From Vibrio cyclitrophicus (lineage in GTDB: Bacteria; Pseudomonadota; Gammaproteobacteria; Enterobacterales; Vibrionaceae), in contig NZ_AP025480.1 of assembly GCF_024347435.1 (NCBI RefSeq), forward strand, positions 1,674,001 through 1,738,000: 64,000 nt of DNA. Direction: 5' to 3'. Shown piece by piece: positions 37,194 through 47,568 of this stretch (position 1 is the first letter of the stretch; each line of letters begins with the position of its first letter). The notes beneath the pieces are model-generated. The model did no database searches. It was not told where the DNA came from and saw only the letters and a list, made by a program, of their open reading frames with translations. The position numbers and the translations under genes are program-made.

Positions 37194-38377
37194 ACGATTG
37201 GATACTCGCTGGCTTATTTTTGTTTTCTAGCGCTTTGATTGTTTATCACCACGCAGCATATCCAATACTGTTACGTTGGTATGCACGACACCATCCAGCT
37301 CGTACTGTAAGCGAAAACTCTCGTTGCTATAAAGATGTAGAGCAAGACTGCACACTTCCAACTATCACTATCCTTGTGCCTGCATTTAATGAAGAACAAT
37401 GGATAGCAGACAAGATTCGTAACCTATCCGCTCTTGATTACCCTAAAAAGAAATTGCAAGTGATTATTGCCTGCGACGGATGTACTGACAACACGGTCGA
37501 AATCGCGCAGATGACCATTCAAGAAGCGATGTGCAGCGATATTTACTTTGAAATACATGACCATGTACAAAACAGAGGAAAAGTTTCTGTTATCAACGAA
37601 GAAGTGACGAGCATAACAAGTGACATCACAGCATTGAGTGACGTTTCAGCGTTGATATCATTGGATGCACTGTTAATCGCAAGTGCGCATTTTGAAAGTG
37701 ACAAGGTTGGTGTTGTTAATGCGACTTATCAACTATGCCCTACTGGAAACGAAGGTGAAAACACTTACTGGAAGTATCAAACCGTTGTTAAAGAGTGCGA
37801 AGCGTCGATGGGCTCTAGTTTAGGTTCTCACGGTGCTTTCTATTTAATTAGAACGAGCTTGTTTGAGCCACTGCCTCTAAATACCATCAATGATGACTTC
37901 ATTTTACCTATGCAAATCGTAAAACAAGGCTTCATCGCGGTATACGAAGCACAGATGGTGGCATTAGAGCTTGAAGCATCCAACTTGAGAACTGACTTTA
38001 AACGTCGATTAAGGATTTCTGCAGGCAATATGCAGCAAGCAATTCGATTAGTTGGCCTATTCAACCCCAAATTTAAAGGTATCGCGTTTGCGTTCTTCTC
38101 CGGAAAAGGATTAAGACTGTTAACACCCTATTTAATGATTGTTTGCTTAGTGTGCTCAGTTCTTCTTAGAGATTATTTAGTATTCGAAGTCATGCTTTGG
38201 GCGCAAATTGCTGTTTATAGCATCGGTGTACTGGGTTACATCATGCCTAAGAATCTCACTAATAAACCGATTTCTTTAATTTCATATTTAATCGTTGGTC
38301 ATTATGCCAACTTCATTGGTGGCATACGTTACCTACTAGGACTCGAAAACGCCGCTTGGACTCGAGCTAATCGTTAA
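37190..38377 (+). CDS. sypQ: Family 2 membrane glycosyltransferase SypQ
   Basis: 395 residues. One N-terminal membrane segment (about 4-22), GT-A domain with ITILVPAFNEEQWIADKI and IIACDGCTDNTVE, a DxS variant (LSDVSALISLDAL) where many members have DxD, a late RRLRISAGNMQQ motif in place of QxxRW, and three or four C-terminal membrane segments. A processive or single-addition inverting transferase; it may be the backbone-building enzyme. Confidence 0.84.
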   Translation: MNDWILAGLFLFSSALIVYHHAAYPILLRWYARHHPARTVSENSRCYKDVEQDCTLPTITILVPAFNEEQWIADKIRNLSALDYPKKKLQVIIACDGCTDNTVEIAQMTIQEAMCSDIYFEIHDHVQNRGKVSVINEEVTSITSDITALSDVSALISLDALLIASAHFESDKVGVVNATYQLCPTGNEGENTYWKYQTVVKECEASMGSSLGSHGAFYLIRTSLFEPLPLNTINDDFILPMQIVKQGFIAVYEAQMVALELEASNLRTDFKRRLRISAGNMQQAIRLVGLFNPKFKGIAFAFFSGKGLRLLTPYLMIVCLVCSVLLRDYLVFEVMLWAQIAVYSIGVLGYIMPKNLTNKPISLISYLIVGHYANFIGGIRYLLGLENAAWTRANR

Positions 38378-38386
38378 GGACTGACC

Positions 38387-39046
38387 ATGATGAACATTGA
38401 CCAACTATCTAACCAAAACTTATACCAAAATAAAATTGCTCGCGCGAAACGTACTTTTGATTTTGTAAGCTCTTTATTCGCGTTAGTTATCTTATCTCCG
38501 GTGTTCCCATTTATAGCACTGGCTATTGTGCTAACCTCACGCGGGCCGATCTTCTATCGTCAATTGCGCGTTGGTAAATCAACACCTGAGAAGATGGAAA
38601 TATTTGAAATCATGAAGTTTCGCAGCATGTACGAAGATGCAGAAACACGTTCTGGTGCGGTTTGGGCGACTCAGAACGATCCTCGCATCACCCCTGTTGG
38701 GCGGTTTCTGAGAAAGACGCGTCTTGATGAACTTCCACAACTATTTAATGTATTAAAAGGTGAGATGTCGCTGATCGGCCCTCGCCCTGAGCGTCCAACC
38801 TTTTACAACAAATTGGAAAATGAAATTCCATACTTCGCTGACCGCACATACGGCGTAATGCCTGGTATCACGGGGCTAGCTCAAGTTAATCAAGGTTATG
38901 ACACGTGCATAGATGATGTTCGTCGTAAAGTCGGTTTTGATCACAGTTACGCTCTGAGTCTATGCTCTGTTAAATCTTGGATTGCAGCAGATCTAAGCAT
39001 CATTACTAAAACAATTGTTGTTATGTTGGACGGACGCGGTCGCTAA
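38387..39046 (+). CDS. sypR: Initiating sugar-phosphate transferase SypR
   Basis: 219 residues of the bacterial sugar transferase (monotopic phosphoglycosyl transferase) family. A hydrophobic hairpin at about 26-48 is followed by [10 protein letters not shown], the catalytic [27 protein letters not shown], and [10 protein letters not shown]. It lacks the long N-terminal membrane part of WcaJ. It would put the first sugar phosphate on undecaprenyl phosphate and so start repeat synthesis. Last gene of the cluster, followed by a strong terminator. Confidence 0.9.
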   Translation: MMNIDQLSNQNLYQNKIARAKRTFDFVSSLFALVILSPVFPFIALAIVLTSRGPIFYRQLRVGKSTPEKMEIFEIMKFRSMYEDAETRSGAVWATQNDPRITPVGRFLRKTRLDELPQLFNVLKGEMSLIGPRPERPTFYNKLENEIPYFADRTYGVMPGITGLAQVNQGYDTCIDDVRRKVGFDHSYALSLCSVKSWIAADLSIITKTIVVMLDGRGR

Positions 39047-39090
39047 ACTTTGGATTTTGTTGCTTACCATTGCTCGATTCTAATTTAACT

Positions 39091-39126
39091 AAAACCGATG
39101 AGTACATAATTACTCATCGGTTTTTT
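39091..39126 (+). terminator. Terminator at the end of the syp locus
   Basis: AAAACCGATGAGTA (39091-39104) pairs with TACTCATCGGTTTT (39111-39124) and is followed by further Ts. Very strong. Confidence 0.93.
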
Positions 39127-39198
39127 CGATTTTATATACCATTTGATATACGATACCAACCAATTATCCCAAGTCAGCATTCGAACACGTCCATCATT

Positions 39199-40077
39199 AT
39201 GAAAATCGAAGACCTTAAACTATTCACGACCGTTGTTGAACTTGGTAGCTTTACCGCTGCAGCTAACGCATTAGATCTACCACGTGCGAATGTCAGTCGA
39301 CGGATCAACGATTTAGAGAAAACACTCAATATCCAATTGTTCTTTCGTACCACTCGAAGTTTATCGGTCACTAAGTCAGGTGAGCTTTATTATAACGAGT
39401 TATTGAAAGCATTAAGTGCACTTGAAAAAGCCAACCACATGGCATCTAACCTTTTAGAAGTTCCACACGGTCGTGTGAAAATTGGTTTGCTTCCAGAGAC
39501 AGGCGATATCGTTCAATCTACGCTCTTTAAATTCCAAGATTTATACCCTGAGGTTGAGCTCGATATAAGAAGTATCAGTAACGGCTTTCTTGACATGTAC
39601 CGCCAAGGACTAGATCTCGCCATGCATGGTGGCCGCTTAAGTGACTCCAACGTGGTGGCGCGTAAGGTGATGGATTTACAACGTATTTTTGTTGCTAGTC
39701 CAGAATACATTGAGAAATATGGCAAACCCTCAACGATTGAAGAACTCTCTCGTTTTCCGTGTGTTTGTTTTCGCTGGCCAAGCGGCGATATAGACAAAGA
39801 ATGGGAGATATCAGGCCAAGTAGTTAAGGTCGAACCTTCTATCGTCAGCGACAGTATCGGTTTCGTAAAAGGCGCATCAACACGTCATCGAGGTATCGCT
39901 CTATTACCAGAACTCATGGTGAGGCAAGAGCTCAAAGACGGTTCACTGATTAACCTTTTCCCGACCGATACTATGCGAAAAGATGAGGCTTGGTTGTTGT
40001 ATCCACAACGCAAGGCATTGAGTCATGCTAGCCAATTATTGATTGATTTCTTGTTACAAGAACTGCCAAATCTTTAG
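39199..40077 (+). CDS. LysR-family transcription regulator
   Basis: 292 residues from ATG 39199; the frame is open to 39070 but that would run through the terminator. N-terminal winged helix (about 1-60; TAAANALDLPRANVSRRINDLE), then an effector-binding domain starting at about 90 (GRVKIGLLPETGDI). It is 99 bases before an RND efflux operon in the same direction, with two inverted repeats in the gap, so it is the likely local regulator. Confidence 0.87.
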   Translation: MKIEDLKLFTTVVELGSFTAAANALDLPRANVSRRINDLEKTLNIQLFFRTTRSLSVTKSGELYYNELLKALSALEKANHMASNLLEVPHGRVKIGLLPETGDIVQSTLFKFQDLYPEVELDIRSISNGFLDMYRQGLDLAMHGGRLSDSNVVARKVMDLQRIFVASPEYIEKYGKPSTIEELSRFPCVCFRWPSGDIDKEWEISGQVVKVEPSIVSDSIGFVKGASTRHRGIALLPELMVRQELKDGSLINLFPTDTMRKDEAWLLYPQRKALSHASQLLIDFLLQELPNL

Positions 40078-40081
40078 TTAT

Positions 40082-40120
40082 TGTCATGATTAGCATGACA
40101 GTGTTATACCGTTAACACTG
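40082..40120. promoter_or_regulatory. Two adjoining inverted repeats before the RND operon
   Basis: TGTCATG (40082-40088)/CATGACA (40094-40100) and CAGTGTTA (40099-40106)/TAACACTG (40113-40120) are both perfect and share two bases. They lie about 60-95 bases before the MFP start, a position suited to operator sites for the LysR protein upstream or another regulator. Confidence 0.6.
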
Positions 40121-40176
40121 ATTATCTCTGACTTACATCTAGATACAATTGCTCTATCAATATTTAGGAGCAATTC

Positions 40177-41289
40177 ATGATGCCAATCTATCGCTATTCC
40201 CTACTTGCAGCGACTCTTCTGTCTCTTATCGGTTGTAACCAATCCGTTGTAACCACACCATCTGGCATGGGTCAGAAGAAAAAACAAGATCGCCCGATTC
40301 AAGTCGTTCAGCTAGAACCACTAGCAAATCAAACTCACAAATCGTTTACAGGTAAACTGCAATCTTCTGAAACCGCAGGCGTGGCATTTCGTGTTCCCGG
40401 CACCATCCAAAAGTTCCTAGTGTCGACCGGTGATACCGTAGTTAAAGGTCAACCTTTAGCAGAACTTGACCCGCACGACTACCAAGTTGCGTTAGAGGAG
40501 TTACAAGCTCGCGCATTAGAGGCGAAATCAGCACACAAACTTGCCAAGGCAGAACTCGCACGCGTAAAACAAGCGATTGATGACAACGCCATTGCTAACG
40601 TTAACCTAGACAGAGCAATTAGTGGTTACGAGCGTAGCGAAGCAGCCGTTAAAGTCGTTGAGCAAAACATTCGCCGTGCCAAAGACACCATTCGTTATAC
40701 TCAACTGCTCGCGCCTTTCGATGGAATCGTTGCTTCTTCCAACTTCGATCAGTACGAGCAAGTTCTACCGGGCATCTCTGTGTTTACGATTCACAACCCG
40801 GACCAACTTGAAGTTAAAATTGATGTCCCTGAAAATCTCATTCATAAATTCAGCTCAGATCAACAATCGCAAATCAGTTGGTATGGGTCAAAACATCAAC
40901 TAACGGCTTACGCCAGTGAGATCTCGACTCAGCCACATCCAATCAAGCAAACCTACTCAGTGACTTACCGTTTAGCGTTACTCACTGATGAACAAGTATC
41001 TGGACAACTCTTACCGGGCAAAGCAGTAACCTTGTCGACTCAGCTAGGTGAAATCTCTAACAACTTCTGTCTACCTTATTCAGCCATCGTGAATCAATCG
41101 GGTATCGAGCAAGTGTTCACGATCGAAAACGAACAAGCACAAGGTGTAATGGTTAATGTTGTATCGCTTAACAAAGACTCAGCATGTGTTGAATCGACAT
41201 TGAAAGATGGCGACTACGTGATCGTTAGCGGCTCTCAGTACGTGATCGAAGGTCAGCATTTCTCAAATATCCAAGTCAAGAGCCTGTAG
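40177..41289 (+). CDS. RND efflux membrane fusion lipoprotein
   Basis: 370 residues with lipobox LIGC (Cys at about 20). The HlyD-like order is visible: beta-barrel start, biotinyl-lipoyl half (FRVPGTIQKFLVSTGDTVVKGQPLAELDPHDY in part), helical hairpin about 100-170, second lipoyl half (APFDGIVASSNFDQYEQV), then barrel and proximal domain. It connects the inner membrane pump to the outer membrane factor. AGGAG is present before the start. Seven bases from the pump gene. Confidence 0.9.
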   Translation: MMPIYRYSLLAATLLSLIGCNQSVVTTPSGMGQKKKQDRPIQVVQLEPLANQTHKSFTGKLQSSETAGVAFRVPGTIQKFLVSTGDTVVKGQPLAELDPHDYQVALEELQARALEAKSAHKLAKAELARVKQAIDDNAIANVNLDRAISGYERSEAAVKVVEQNIRRAKDTIRYTQLLAPFDGIVASSNFDQYEQVLPGISVFTIHNPDQLEVKIDVPENLIHKFSSDQQSQISWYGSKHQLTAYASEISTQPHPIKQTYSVTYRLALLTDEQVSGQLLPGKAVTLSTQLGEISNNFCLPYSAIVNQSGIEQVFTIENEQAQGVMVNVVSLNKDSACVESTLKDGDYVIVSGSQYVIEGQHFSNIQVKSL

Positions 41290-41296
41290 GTAGACC

Positions 41297-44200
41297 ATGA
41301 TGAATCTAGCTGATTTTGCGATCAAACAACGCACCTTCATCCTGTTTTTCACTGCATTGAGTGTGATCGCAGGCCTATTCTCTTATTTCGATTTAGGCAA
41401 GCTTGAAGATCCAAGCTTCACCATCAAAACCGCTGTGGTCGTCACTCTATACCCTGGCGCTTCAGCTGAAGAAGTTGAACAACAAGTCACTGACACCGTC
41501 GAAACTAAGCTTCAAGAAATGGCGACATTAAACCGACTTCGTTCGCTGTCTCGCCCTGGTATGTCGATGGTATTTGTAGACTTGAGGGAGTCACTACAAT
41601 CAGACCAATTACCACAAGAGTGGGATCTATTGCGTCGTAAAGTGTCTGATATGAAGATACTTCTGCCCAGTACCGCCCAAATCAGCGTTGTACAAGACGA
41701 ATTCTCTGAAGTGTATGGCATGCTTTTCTCAATACACAGTGAAGATGCATCACCTGTCGAATTGCGCCGTTACGCAGAAGAATTACAACGACGCATCAAA
41801 ACCGTTGATGGCATTAAAAAAGTCGAGCTACACAGCGTTCAACCTCGCGTCGTGCATATTGATATCCCAGACGAACGGCTGGCTCAATACGGTCTATCGA
41901 TGGCACAAGTTTGGAGTCAACTGAACACGCAAAACACAACATTTGAAGCGGGTAAGTTTTCCGCGGGTAGCGAAAGAATCCGGGTTCAACAATCCAGTGA
42001 GTTTTCGTCTCTGGAAGACATCAAAAACTTAATGCTTAAAGGCGGTGTAAGTGAATTTGGCACAGGCCTAATTCGCCTGGGTGATATTGCTGAAGTCACC
42101 ATGGGTTACCAAGAACCAATGATGACTGAAAATCGCTATAACGGCTCACCCGCGGTGACCTTAGCGATGAGCCCTGTTACTGGCGTTAACGTTGTTTCGT
42201 TAGGCGATGACATCAACCGTATCGTGAATGATTTCCAAGCGACTCTTCCACTCGGTGTTGATATCGCAACCGTTGCCAATCAACCAGATGAAGTGCAAAA
42301 ATCGATTGATAATTTCGTCAACAACTTAGTTGAAAGTGTCGCGATTGTATTTATCGTACTTGCCGTTTTCATGGGACTAAAGAGTGCCACGATCGTTGGT
42401 ACTAGCTTGATCCTGACTATCCTACTGACCCTAATCTACATGAACTTAACTTCTATTGATTTGCATAGGGTTTCGTTAGGCACGTTCATCTTGGCGTTAG
42501 GTATGTTGGTCGATAACGCGATTGTTATAACCGATATGATGATTGTTAAAATCAACAAAGGGATTGACCGTACTAAAGCGGCAATAGATTCAGTAAAAGA
42601 AACGGCTACACCGCTGTTTGGTGCAACCGTCATCGCTATCATGGGTGCAAGCCCAGTTATCTTCTCAAAAACAGATGCCGCCGAGTTTTCTAGCTCAGTA
42701 TTCCTAATCATCGCTTCATCTCTGTTGTTATCTTGGTTTGTCGCGATGACCTTCACTGCACTGATGTGTTGGATCTTCATCAAGCCAACGAAGCAAAAAG
42801 AAAATACTAAAATCAGCTTATACCGTAAGAGTGTTAATTGGACCGTAGATAACCCGCTAAAAGCATTGAGCGCTCTGGTTCCATTGATATTAGTAACGGC
42901 GCTCGCAATTCCAAGTATTGCTGTTAACTTTATTCCACAAGCCGACCGACCTATCCTGTTTTTGGATTATTGGCTACCGAATGGCGCAAAGGTGGAGCAA
43001 ACATCGGAAGACATGAAGCGTATCGAAGCTTGGTTATTAGAACAACCGGAAGTGACCAGCATTTCAACCTATGTCGGTGCCGGTGCCCCACGTTTCTCCG
43101 TAACCATTGAACCAGAACCGTTTGACCCTGCGTACGGCCAAATTTTAATCAACGCGACTGACTTCCCTTCATTGAGTCCATTAATTGCTCGTGGTGACAA
43201 ATGGTTAACTGAGGAATTTCCAAACGCCGACCCACGCTTTAGAAGCTTAAAACTCGCAACCTCAGATAAATTCAGCGTTGAAGCTCGTTTCTCAGGCCCT
43301 GATGTTAACGTTCTACACAACCTATCTGAACAAGCTCAAGCGATTCTAGCGGAGCACCCCGATACCAAGTACGTTCGTGATGACTGGCGCCAGAAAAGTA
43401 AAGTGCTTGAACCTATCATCAACCAAGACAAAATCCGCCTAGCGGGTATTAATAGAGCAGATATCGCCTTTGCAATGAAGCGTGCGTCTGAAGGCATGCC
43501 TCTTGGCCGCATGAACCTAAACGATGAGTTGGTGACGATCCAACTACGTGGAACTGAAAGCTCAATTGAATCACTAGAAACACTGCCTGTGCGTTCACTA
43601 TTTGGTGTGCACAGCGTGCCTCTAGGTCAAGTTATTGATGGGTTCGAACTCACCAGTGAAGAAACTATGATTTGGCGTCGTGACCGTGTGAAAACTATCA
43701 CAGCACAAGCAGGTGTGGGTCGTTACACCACGCCAGCGGCAGTCAGAAACTCCATCAAAGATCAAATCGAAGCGATTCACCTACCTCATGGTTACAGCCT
43801 TGAATGGGGTGGCGAATATTATGACGAACACAAAGCCGTAAGCGATATTCTCAAGCAACTTCCAAAAGCAATCTTGTTGATGGTGATTATCTTGGTCGCG
43901 ATGTTCAATGGTTTCAAACAGCCCGTTATCATATTCACTACCTTGCCATTAGCTGCAACTGGCGCAACGTTCAGCTTATTGCTGTTAGATAAACCGTTCG
44001 GATTTATGGCATTGATTGGTGCAGTAACACTCACGGGGATGATCATCAAAAACGGCATCGTGTTGATGGATCAAATTGAGCTTGAGCGTACCAATGGTCG
44101 TTCATTATCAGACGCGATTAAAGAAGCTACCGTAAACCGAACCATGGCAATTTCAATGGGGGCGTTAACCACTGCTCTTGGCATGATTCCACTGTTAACC

Positions 44201-44428
44201 GACCTGCTATTTGATCAAATGGCCGCAACCATTATCGGTGGTCTTGCCGCTGCAACCGTATTGTCACTATTCGTAATGCCTGCGTTATATAAGCTCTTCT
44301 ATCGTTCAGAAGAGAGTGCGACTACGGTCAACGAAGCCATTCAAGATGCAATTGTCACCCTTGAAGCAACACCCAATTGTACAGTCAGTGGAACTCCAAA
44401 TGATAACCAACCAAACATTAACAAATAA
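41297..44428 (+). CDS. RND efflux pump, inner membrane transporter
   Basis: 1043 residues, standard for AcrB/MdtB-type proton-drug antiporters. Twelve membrane segments flank two large periplasmic loops. The proton-relay helix is ILALGMLVDNAIVITDMM with a single Asp, as in the heavier divergent HAE group. N-terminal FAIKQRTFILFF differs from the classical AcrB start. It exports small molecules across both membranes with its MFP and outer membrane factor. Substrates are unknown. Confidence 0.93.
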   Translation: MMNLADFAIKQRTFILFFTALSVIAGLFSYFDLGKLEDPSFTIKTAVVVTLYPGASAEEVEQQVTDTVETKLQEMATLNRLRSLSRPGMSMVFVDLRESLQSDQLPQEWDLLRRKVSDMKILLPSTAQISVVQDEFSEVYGMLFSIHSEDASPVELRRYAEELQRRIKTVDGIKKVELHSVQPRVVHIDIPDERLAQYGLSMAQVWSQLNTQNTTFEAGKFSAGSERIRVQQSSEFSSLEDIKNLMLKGGVSEFGTGLIRLGDIAEVTMGYQEPMMTENRYNGSPAVTLAMSPVTGVNVVSLGDDINRIVNDFQATLPLGVDIATVANQPDEVQKSIDNFVNNLVESVAIVFIVLAVFMGLKSATIVGTSLILTILLTLIYMNLTSIDLHRVSLGTFILALGMLVDNAIVITDMMIVKINKGIDRTKAAIDSVKETATPLFGATVIAIMGASPVIFSKTDAAEFSSSVFLIIASSLLLSWFVAMTFTALMCWIFIKPTKQKENTKISLYRKSVNWTVDNPLKALSALVPLILVTALAIPSIAVNFIPQADRPILFLDYWLPNGAKVEQTSEDMKRIEAWLLEQPEVTSISTYVGAGAPRFSVTIEPEPFDPAYGQILINATDFPSLSPLIARGDKWLTEEFPNADPRFRSLKLATSDKFSVEARFSGPDVNVLHNLSEQAQAILAEHPDTKYVRDDWRQKSKVLEPIINQDKIRLAGINRADIAFAMKRASEGMPLGRMNLNDELVTIQLRGTESSIESLETLPVRSLFGVHSVPLGQVIDGFELTSEETMIWRRDRVKTITAQAGVGRYTTPAAVRNSIKDQIEAIHLPHGYSLEWGGEYYDEHKAVSDILKQLPKAILLMVIILVAMFNGFKQPVIIFTTLPLAATGATFSLLLLDKPFGFMALIGAVTLTGMIIKNGIVLMDQIELERTNGRSLSDAIKEATVNRTMAISMGALTTALGMIPLLTDLLFDQMAATIIGGLAAATVLSLFVMPALYKLFYRSEESATTVNEAIQDAIVTLEATPNCTVSGTPNDNQPNINK

Positions 44429-44439
44429 GGAGCATAAAC

Positions 44440-45942
44440 ATGTATCTATTACCTCAGTTTAAAGTGGCTCCTATTGCCCTAGCACTACTGCTTACAGGTT
44501 GTGCGGTTGGACCTGATTACGAAGAACCACAAACAACAATGGCTGAAACTTTTCTCTACAGCCAGAATAGCGAGAACCACAGCGAGACAAACCAACAACA
44601 CCGTCACTGGTGGACGCAATTTAATGATCCTACGCTAAACCAATTAGTGACCGACGTTCAAAACCAAAACATCCCTCTTAAATTGGCGGCAGAACGCATC
44701 AAGATCGCTAACTCGTACAAGAGTGTCGTTGAATCGTTCAAAGTACCCACAGTGAACGTTGGCGGCGGTTACTACAACTATCAACTGAGTGAGAACGACT
44801 CCCTACTCGGCCCAGTCTTTGGGGCGTCAGACGCAGTTGAATCTGCAACAGGCATGTCGTTATTGGAAGCGCAACACGATGGTAGTTTCTTAGGTGCGAG
44901 CATCGCATGGGAAATGGACTTGTTTGGTCGAATTGACAAACAATCCAACGCCGCAACGATTCGTATTGAACAAGCTGAAATATTCCAATCAGGTTTGAAC
45001 ACACTGATCACCGCAGATGTGATTCACAACTATCTGCAATACCGTGGCGCTCAAGAACGTAAAGCGATTGCCCTTGAGAACATTCAAGATCAAAAGCAAA
45101 CACTGGAACTGGTCACCAAGGTTGTAAGAAGTGGTTATGGTTCTGAACTAGACCTTGCTCAAGCCAAAGCAATGCTTGCCGGAACAGAGTCTATCGTGCC
45201 GCAACTGGAGATAGCAGAGCAAGTTCACAAGCAGCGTATGGCAGTATTGTTAGGTCAATCACTCATAAGCGTGAATCAGCGTTTAGCTGTCGAATTTACC
45301 TTGCCAAGAATGACAGACATTATCCCTACGGGGTTACCTTCTGACTTGTTGGAACAACGCCCGGACATCCGAATCGCAGAACGTGAAATGGCGGCGATTA
45401 ACGAAGAACTCGGCGCCAGCATTGCTAATCGCTATCCGAAGTTCTTCCTAACGGGCACACCAGGTATCACCGCAGGTAGCTTTGATGATCTGTTCAGTAG
45501 CGACTCGTTCGGTTGGGCTGCATCTGCAGGCATCAGTTGGAATGTATTCGATGGTGGCAGGGGTGAAGCCATGGTGGAAATGAACGAAGCTAGATTCCGT
45601 TCTGCTGCGCTTAACTACCAACACTCGGTAGACAGCGCGTTTGCAGAAGTAGACTCAACATTGTTCGCTTATGGCAGAAGCCAAGAAAACCAAAAGCGGA
45701 TAGATGAAGCAACAGCCGCCGTGGACAACGCCGTAAGCAAAGCGAAGTCATTATACAAAGCGGGTCTAGTTGATTACTTGTCGGTACTCGACGCACAAAG
45801 ACAAAAAAAAGCGATGCAAGATCGTCAAGTAGCCGCCAAGCTTCAAACGGCCAACACCACGATTGCGGTATATAAAGCGTTAGGTGGAGATTGGAAAGTT
45901 GCTAGTGAAACACAAAGTGTCGAATTAGCTTCTGCAAACTAG
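44440..45942 (+). CDS. RND outer membrane factor lipoprotein (NodT/OprM family)
   Basis: 500 residues. Lipobox LLTGC then AVGPDYEEPQT, the family hallmark, and two repeated OEP halves at about 55-250 and 275-485. Forms the TolC-like trimeric channel for the pump encoded just upstream. The last part of this gene (from about 45683) and its terminator are repeated in degraded form at 57383-57730. Confidence 0.92.
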   Translation: MYLLPQFKVAPIALALLLTGCAVGPDYEEPQTTMAETFLYSQNSENHSETNQQHRHWWTQFNDPTLNQLVTDVQNQNIPLKLAAERIKIANSYKSVVESFKVPTVNVGGGYYNYQLSENDSLLGPVFGASDAVESATGMSLLEAQHDGSFLGASIAWEMDLFGRIDKQSNAATIRIEQAEIFQSGLNTLITADVIHNYLQYRGAQERKAIALENIQDQKQTLELVTKVVRSGYGSELDLAQAKAMLAGTESIVPQLEIAEQVHKQRMAVLLGQSLISVNQRLAVEFTLPRMTDIIPTGLPSDLLEQRPDIRIAEREMAAINEELGASIANRYPKFFLTGTPGITAGSFDDLFSSDSFGWAASAGISWNVFDGGRGEAMVEMNEARFRSAALNYQHSVDSAFAEVDSTLFAYGRSQENQKRIDEATAAVDNAVSKAKSLYKAGLVDYLSVLDAQRQKKAMQDRQVAAKLQTANTTIAVYKALGGDWKVASETQSVELASAN

Positions 45943-45980
45943 GAAATCTATACACACCCCTTCAAACCAATGATCTCAAT

Positions 45981-46013
45981 AAAAATACCGCTGACTCGAT
46001 CAGCGGTATTTTT
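45981..46013 (+). terminator. Terminator of the RND operon
   Basis: AAAAATACCGCTGA (45981-45994) pairs with TCAGCGGTATTTTT (46000-46013), a 14-bp stem with 5-base loop. An almost identical copy lies near 57680-57712. Confidence 0.93.
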
Positions 46014-46211
46014 GTCATTATATAAAACTCAACTATCTTTACCTGCTCAACATGAAGATGCAGGTTTCAATCTCTGAAAACTATCCGTAATTCCGGATGT
46101 CAACGGGCCTGTAACCTCAGGCAACACCAATCCGTACAAAAAAACCATGCTGTACTGAATGCATAATTAATAACTAGGCCTACCAAGTAGCTGATTGATA
46201 TATCTTTCTCT

Positions 46212-47135
46212 TTAAGCGAAGTGCTTCTCCCAGCTTGGTGGTGTACCAATGATCTCTTGAACGATTTCAATAAAGGCCAACACCAGCGGCGACTGCTTTC
46301 GATGAGTGTACATAGCATAGATATCACCAAAAGACGGAATTTCGCGCTCTGGCAACAATTGCACCAAACCTTGCTCAGCCAAACCTTCATTCAGCATGAA
46401 TTGGCCTATCTGACCAAAACCGAGCGAGGCTTTTATACTTTCGACAATTAACTCAGGCTCGTTCACTCGGTAGTTGCCTTTTAGGGCGTAAGTTTCAAGC
46501 TCCCCAGTGTTACTCTCTAGATAGAACTGAACTTTGTCCGCAACAAAACCTGCATGTGAGTAGATAATGCTTGGTAACATCGTCAGCTCTTCTGGGCTAC
46601 GTGGCATACCGTGCTTATCAATAAATGCTTCTGAGGCAACTATGACCGTTTTGTTGTCGGCAAGCTTCTTGGCAATCATCGACGAATCTCTCATTGGGCC
46701 AATACGAAAGACAATATCAAACCCCTCGCCCACCAAATCAACACGGCTATCATCTAGTATCAATTCAATCGACGCTCTTGGGTAACGAGTTAGAAACTCC
46801 TCAACTGCTTTTTGCAGAAACCGACGACCGAACAGAGTCGTGCTCGATATACGGAGATTGCCGATAGGTTCTTTATAGAAACACGCGGCTATATTTTCCG
46901 TATCTTCAAGCAACTCACTCACCTTCACTGCTTGCTCTACGATCTGTTTTCCTACATGAGTGAACGAAAGTGAGCGGGTTGTGCGATTGATCAACCTTAC
47001 ACCCAAGTGCTCCTCTAGTTGTTTTACCTGCTTTGATAAAACAGAGCGATCAACGTTCAGCCTATCTGCAGCTTTGGCAAAAGATCCTGCTTTGGAAACT
47101 TCAAGAAGCAGTTCTAATCGTGTTGCTAAGTCCAT
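46212..47135 (-). CDS. LysR-family regulator, paralogue of the one at 52293
   Basis: 307 residues from ATG 47135; an extension to 47180 is open but unsupported. Winged helix about 1-60 (FAKAADRLNVDRSVLSKQVKQLE) and substrate-binding domain beyond 90 (GNLRISSTTLFGRRFLQKAV). It is clearly paralogous to the protein at 52293 along its full length (both start MDLAT, share FRIGP and EQGLVQLLPE-like stretches). Downstream of the minus-strand RND operon, with its own start region. Confidence 0.87.
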   Translation of the reverse strand: MDLATRLELLLEVSKAGSFAKAADRLNVDRSVLSKQVKQLEEHLGVRLINRTTRSLSFTHVGKQIVEQAVKVSELLEDTENIAACFYKEPIGNLRISSTTLFGRRFLQKAVEEFLTRYPRASIELILDDSRVDLVGEGFDIVFRIGPMRDSSMIAKKLADNKTVIVASEAFIDKHGMPRSPEELTMLPSIIYSHAGFVADKVQFYLESNTGELETYALKGNYRVNEPELIVESIKASLGFGQIGQFMLNEGLAEQGLVQLLPEREIPSFGDIYAMYTHRKQSPLVLAFIEIVQEIIGTPPSWEKHFA

Positions 47136-47568
47136 TGTTTCGTCCAACTTTGACACTTTGTACAAGATATTACTGCACATGAAGTGTCACTTAAATTTAT
47201 AAAATTATTAGACAGCGCCTAATACAGTAATAAGTACTATGTAGTTAATCTTCAAGCCCAAGCCATGAGGCGATCGGTCGTTTTTCATGTACCACAACAA
47301 AATGAGTTCATACGCAAGGAAAAAGCAATACAGTCTGCTAACCCCACACAAGACAACTAAAAAGATCACCAACAAGCAAAATTAGAAAGATATAAACAGA
47401 AAAACATCAATCAAGTCAGTGAGCTAACGCAGAAAACTATTAATGGTATGCTTTCCCGAGAAAGGTAACCCCTTTATTCGACAGACAACAGATATCAAAA
47501 ACAAAGCCCCTTACGACAAACGTTAGAGGGCTTTTCAATTTAGGCCTAATCTTCAATTAGAATTAGAT
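47136..47568. other. Intergenic region between RND pump and LysR gene
   Basis: 433 bp. It holds the pump operon's terminator near 47503-47537 and the leader of the LysR gene. No further gene seen. Confidence 0.5.
47503..47537 (-). terminator. Terminator of the minus-strand RND operon
   Basis: On the minus strand AAAGCCC (from 47534) pairs with GGGCTTT (ending at 47503) with partial inner pairing, followed by GTTTTTG. Confidence 0.7.
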
